Assembly: GCF_025813715.1 (NCBI RefSeq)
Contig: NZ_CP107532.1
Span: 2,604,001-2,668,000 of the forward strand
Reading direction: 5' to 3'
DNA: 64,000 nt
DNA from: Methylobacterium sp. FF17
GTDB taxonomy: Bacteria > Pseudomonadota > Alphaproteobacteria > Rhizobiales > Beijerinckiaceae
This document shows positions 60,687 through 64,000 of the stretch, piece by piece. Position 1 is the first letter of the stretch. Each line of letters begins with the position of its first letter. The notes beneath the pieces are model-generated. The model saw only the letters and a program-made list of their open reading frames with translations. It did no database searches and was not told the origin of the DNA. A program made the translations under genes and the position numbers.

Positions 60687-62093
60687 TCAGATCGCCGCCC
60701 TGAACCGGACGGTCGATGGTGCTCCCGATACGAGTAAGCCCGCGAGTTTTTCCAGGCCTTCACGCAATGATTCTCGGTTCGGGGCCCCGTTGACGCAGAC
60801 GCGCACGCTATCGCTCTGATGCAAGGCGGATACCTCGAACAAGCTGAGCGGTGTGACCCCCACCCCGATCTCTTCGGCGGCTTGGGTATAAGCTTCTGCG
60901 GACCAGCCGTTCCCGAGGTTCAGGCAGAAGTAAAACGCGTTGGGATGGGTCATGATGGACCGCTCGGGCAGCACGGAGGCCACGAGCGCCTGTCGTGCTT
61001 CGGTTTCCGTGCGTAAGGCACTGACGATTTCATCGATCTTCTGCGACGCCAGGAGGCGCGTCGCCCACTCCGCGGTGAAGGGAGATGCCATCAGCGTCGT
61101 GGCACGAAGGGCGATCCCGAACGCGTAAACCAGATGACGCGGCACTTTCATGAAGCCGATGCGAAGTCCCGGACCGGCGAGCTTCGATAGGCTCGAGATG
61201 TGAACGACGCGATCCGGAGCGGACGCCGCCAGAGGTCTCAACGTGGGGTTCGGCAGGAACCCGTAGACGTCGTCCTCGACGACCATGACATCGTGGCGTG
61301 CGCAGACCTCGGCGACGTCGCGCCGCCGCTCCAACGACATCGTCGCCGTCGTCGGGTTGTGCAGTGTCGGCGTGCAGAACAGGACCTTCGCCTTGGTCCG
61401 CTGGCAAACGACGTCGAGGTATTCCGGCATGATACCTTCGCGATCCATGCGCACGCCGACGAGCGAGCGACCCAGCATGCCGGCGGCCGATTTCAAGCCG
61501 TAGAAGCTCAGCTCCTCCGCCAACACGGACTCGCCTGGCCGGGTCAACGCCATGAGCGCGAGCAGCAATCCGTGCTGACCGCCGCAGGTGATCAGCACGT
61601 CGTCGGCCTGGGCCTCGATCCCGAATTGGCCGAGCCAGCGTGCCGCGACCTCACGGTGCCGGCCGAGACCGACATCGACCTGAGACGAAAGCATGCCGCC
61701 GACATCGATGTCGCCTTCGAATGCCGGGCGTATCGACGCCAACGCGGGGTGGTGCATCGCATGCGTCGGGAAGTTGTGGGACAGATCGATGAAGGCCGGG
61801 CGTGGGGCAGGTACCCGTAGGGATGACGGCCCATCGGTCTCCTGCACGGGGTTGAGGAACGTGCCCCGGCCGACCTCGCCCCGCGCCAGGCCGGTGCGTT
61901 GCATCTCCGCATAGGCCCGGGTGACCGTCCCGAGGTTGAGGGACAACCAGCCGGCCAGATCCCGCTGCGGCGGCAGCCTGTTGCCAGGGCGCAGGACGCC
62001 GGAGCGTAGCGCGATCTCGACCGCGCCGACGATGGCCAAGTAACGAGGCCCCTCCGTCCGCTCGACCGCGTCCGTCCATGTCGGCCGAGCCAT
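60687..62093 (-). CDS. MocR/GntR-type PLP-dependent aminotransferase-like regulator
   Basis: The 468-residue protein starts MARPTWTDAVERTEGPRYLA. Its N-terminal GntR winged helix has IVGAVEIALRSGVLRPGNRLPPQRDLAGWLSLNLGTVTRAYAEMQ. Its fold-type I aminotransferase domain has CGGQHGLLLALMAL, LFCTPTLHNPTTATM, VVEDDVYGFL and Lys in HISSLSKLAGPGLRIGF. The start is chosen with GGGGAAG upstream; the frame is open to 62252. Divergent from RidA and the amino-acid ABC genes, its probable targets. Confidence 0.9.
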   Translation of the reverse strand: MARPTWTDAVERTEGPRYLAIVGAVEIALRSGVLRPGNRLPPQRDLAGWLSLNLGTVTRAYAEMQRTGLARGEVGRGTFLNPVQETDGPSSLRVPAPRPAFIDLSHNFPTHAMHHPALASIRPAFEGDIDVGGMLSSQVDVGLGRHREVAARWLGQFGIEAQADDVLITCGGQHGLLLALMALTRPGESVLAEELSFYGLKSAAGMLGRSLVGVRMDREGIMPEYLDVVCQRTKAKVLFCTPTLHNPTTATMSLERRRDVAEVCARHDVMVVEDDVYGFLPNPTLRPLAASAPDRVVHISSLSKLAGPGLRIGFMKVPRHLVYAFGIALRATTLMASPFTAEWATRLLASQKIDEIVSALRTETEARQALVASVLPERSIMTHPNAFYFCLNLGNGWSAEAYTQAAEEIGVGVTPLSLFEVSALHQSDSVRVCVNGAPNRESLREGLEKLAGLLVSGAPSTVRFRAAI

Positions 62094-62278
62094 GTCTTCC
62101 CCGATTGTCATGGTGATTGTCTCGGTAGCCCCCGACCTGCGCCGGAAATTCCAGCAGCGTGCCACAAGCTTCCACGCGATGGACCGGACAATATCAGCTA
62201 GTTTGACCATGACAATGCGGCGCACCGAGGTGGGCCAAGACGTGTCCTGCATGCTGGACCTGCGCCAGGGAGATCACG

Positions 62279-62713
62279 GTGCCCAACTCCGAAACGACGT
62301 CATCGGCCGCGCTCTTCCACATGATCGCCGGCGGCCCGACGCCGGTGGCGCCCTTCAGCCATGCGGTCGAGATCGACGGCATGGTCTTCGTCACGGGTCA
62401 GATGCCCGACACGCCGCAGAGCCCTGGCGTCCTGCCGGACGGCATCGAGGCGCAGACGCGCCATGTGATGTCCAATCTCGAAGCGGTGCTGGCGGGACTC
62501 GGACTGGGCTTCGAGCATGTCGTCGTCGCGCGCGCGTTCCTCACGGAATTCCAACGCGACTACGCCGCGTTCAACACGACCTACAAGGCGTACTTTCCGC
62601 CTGATCGGCTGCCGGCGCGCACCTGCATCGGCGTGACGGGGCTCGCCTATGACGCGCTCGTCGAGATCGACCTCATCGCCCATCGCAGCGCGGCGACAGC
62701 GCCGAAGCCCTGA
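62279..62713 (+). CDS. RidA-family enamine/imine deaminase
   Basis: The 144-residue protein starts at GTG 62279 with GGGAGATCAC upstream. It has FSHAVEIDGMVFVTGQMPDT, VARAFLTEFQRDYAAFNTTY and the RidA Arg in PARTCIGVTGLAYDALVEIDLIA (Arg and Glu for the deaminase site). RidA homologues clear reactive enamines made by PLP enzymes; its place beside a MocR regulator and an amino-acid transporter fits. Confidence 0.9.
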   Translation: MPNSETTSSAALFHMIAGGPTPVAPFSHAVEIDGMVFVTGQMPDTPQSPGVLPDGIEAQTRHVMSNLEAVLAGLGLGFEHVVVARAFLTEFQRDYAAFNTTYKAYFPPDRLPARTCIGVTGLAYDALVEIDLIAHRSAATAPKP

Positions 62714-62793
62714 ACATCGTTCGCCGAGACGGGGAACCATCTCGGCGGCGGAGGAGGCGGCACGGTCACCATCGAGAGCAGAAGGATTGAACG

Positions 62794-63624
62794 ATGTCTT
62801 TCGTTTTGGGCAAGGTCCTCGGGATGGTCGCGGTGGTCGGCGCCATCCTGAACAACGGCACATCACACGCTCTTGCGGCGAGCCTGGACGAGATCAAGAC
62901 CAAAGGAACCCTGATCGTCGCGACCGAGGACAGCTACAAGCCGTTCGAATTTGTCGAGAATGGCAAGCCGATGGGCCTCGATCACGAGCTTCTGGCGCTT
63001 TTGCGCAAGGAGGCGCCGTTCAAGATCGTTCAGCAGATCATCCCCTGGACGGGGCTCCTGGCCGGCGTCGCGACCGGCAAATACGACGTGGCACTGACCG
63101 CCGCCGTGATCACACCGGAGCGCGTCCAGAGCCTCGCCTTCACGATGCCCATCGCGGATGCCACCCAGTATTACGCGGTTCGCGCCGATGAGACTCGGAT
63201 CAAGGGCGTGGCGGACTTGGCGGGCAAGACCGTCGGCGTGCAGTCCGGCGGTGCGTCCTATGCGGCGCTGGCCGATCTCGAACCCACGCTCGCCAAGGCG
63301 GGCGGGAAACTCGGGAAGGTGGTTCAGTACACGTCCCTGCCGGAAGCCTACCAGGACCTCGCCAACGGACGGCTCGATTACGTGATCAACGGCGTCGTGA
63401 ACCTCGTCAGTCTGACGAAGGACCAGCCGAAGCGCTTCAAGATGGGTGAAGCGGTCGGCGCGCCGACCTATGCGGCCTGGGCCGTGGCCAAGGGCAACGA
63501 CAGCCTTCTCGCCTACCTCGACGCGTTCATGGCGAAGGTGCGGGCGAGCGGGGAGCTCTATGCCCTGCAGGAGAAGTGGCTGGGCCGCGCCTTCAAGGAC
63601 ATGCCGGCCACGCCGACGAAGTAG
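62794..63624 (+). CDS. amino-acid ABC transporter substrate-binding protein (SBP_bac_3)
   Basis: The 276-residue protein has a signal peptide (MSFVLGKVLGMVAVVGAILNNG to SHALAA). Type-3 binding-protein sequence follows: SLDEIKTKGTLIVATEDSYKPFEFVENGKPMGLDHELLALL, VALTAAVITPERVQSLAFTMPI and LAGKTVGVQSGGASYAAL, ending with the C-terminal helix LDAFMAKVRASGELYALQEKWLG. It is a polar amino-acid receptor in the periplasm, 42 bp before the permease gene. Confidence 0.9.
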   Translation: MSFVLGKVLGMVAVVGAILNNGTSHALAASLDEIKTKGTLIVATEDSYKPFEFVENGKPMGLDHELLALLRKEAPFKIVQQIIPWTGLLAGVATGKYDVALTAAVITPERVQSLAFTMPIADATQYYAVRADETRIKGVADLAGKTVGVQSGGASYAALADLEPTLAKAGGKLGKVVQYTSLPEAYQDLANGRLDYVINGVVNLVSLTKDQPKRFKMGEAVGAPTYAAWAVAKGNDSLLAYLDAFMAKVRASGELYALQEKWLGRAFKDMPATPTK

Positions 63625-63665
63625 CGAAGCCTTTGGCGGCCCTCTGACAACGGAAGCAAGCGGTC

Positions 63666-64000
63666 ATGACGGGGCCAGCGATCCGGACGATCCTCGACGG
63701 CGCGGTGGTCACCGCGGCGCTCGCGGCGATCAGCATCCTGCTCAGCATGCCCCTGGGCCTGCTCCTCGCTCTTCTGCGCTGGCGCCGGATCCCGGTGCTC
63801 GCGGGCGTGCTGGCCGACTTCGTGAGCGTCGTCCGCGCGACGCCCTTCGTGACGCTCGTCCTCTTCGTGTTCTTCATCCTTCCCGCGACCGGCATCGAAC
63901 TGGAGCCGGTTCCTGCGGCCATCGTGGCGCTGACGATGAACACGGCGGCATTCAGCAGCGAGATCTGGCGGGCCGCCCTCCAGACTTTCCCCCGCGACCA
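63666..64000 (+). CDS. amino-acid ABC transporter permease, partial at window end
   Basis: ATG 63666 opens MTGPAIRTILDGAVVTAALA, then AISILLSMPLGLLLALLRWR, FVSVVRATPFVTLVLFVFFI and AIVALTMNTAAFSSEIWRAA. The last two are the RGTP-type and start of the EAA loop of His/Glu/Gln/opine permeases (HisM type). The gene continues past base 64000. Confidence 0.9.
   Translation, partial: MTGPAIRTILDGAVVTAALAAISILLSMPLGLLLALLRWRRIPVLAGVLADFVSVVRATPFVTLVLFVFFILPATGIELEPVPAAIVALTMNTAAFSSEIWRAALQTFPRD

Overview
The window is high-GC DNA that reads as an alphaproteobacterium, most likely Methylobacterium or Methylorubrum (inferred). The signs are several HWE/HisKA_2-family sensor kinases, a PYP-like/bacteriophytochrome kinase, a KaiC-kinase pair, a GGAAC-N16-CGTT general-stress promoter, a NepR-like small protein, TIGR02300, DUF1289 and DUF892 proteins, and several IS families in a mosaic accessory region. 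No rRNA, tRNA or CRISPR array was seen.

Layout. 0-4.7 kb: six envelope or secreted genes of mostly unknown function, ending in a large membrane M48-type metallopeptidase. 4.8-6.8 kb: a Crp/Fnr remnant, a dispersed repeat split by a 171-bp inverted-repeat element, then an Rrf2 regulator overlapping a methyltransferase. 6.9-19 kb is a metal-homeostasis region: a DUF1289 protein, a Fur/Zur-family regulator, a ZnuD-like TonB receptor behind a Zur-like box, a cysteine-rich metallothionein overlapping an SmtB-type zinc sensor with a perfect palindromic operator, an IS5-broken TIGR02300 gene, a Zur-like-box-preceded unknown gene, and a four-gene TonB receptor/PepSY/DUF2946-like operon. 19-24 kb: an integrase-like protein, a stress-promoter-driven DUF892 ferritin-like gene, cytochrome c, DUF4149, a kinase scrap, a NepR-like ORF and an IS630 element.

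24-29 kb: a PYP-like/phytochrome/HisKA_2 kinase, then a deletion scar joining a 5'-truncated HWE kinase, an IS3 end and a truncated, frameshifted phosphoesterase gene. 29-34 kb: three divergent regulator/oxidoreductase pairs (TetR with a QorB-like enzyme, LysR with azoreductase, HxlR with an SDR). 34-44 kb: an accessory island with IS110, a broken TetR gene, a block of short minus-strand orphan ORFs, a second copy of the IS5, IS3 fragments, a full IS3 with a frameshift site, and an IS110 stump. 44-50 kb: signal transduction (hybrid kinase overlapping a double-domain KaiC ATPase, a single-domain response regulator, an HWE kinase) and a cupin. 50-58 kb: a LysR gene divergent from an eight-gene run of epimerase, HAD, four SDRs, a RibD-C-type reductase and an alpha/beta hydrolase. 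58-64 kb: YgiQ radical SAM protein, a MocR-type regulator divergent from RidA, and the start of a polar amino-acid ABC transporter that runs off the window.

How parts fit together. The metal block combines zinc import and storage: a Fur/Zur-type repressor with nearby Zur-like boxes would control uptake, and SmtB would derepress metallothionein when zinc is high. The kinase-rich parts suggest light, clock or stress sensing feeding the general stress response; the GGAAC-N16-CGTT promoter before the DUF892 gene is the visible output. Many genes in 10-44 kb are broken by or next to mobile elements, so this part of the chromosome is actively rearranging.
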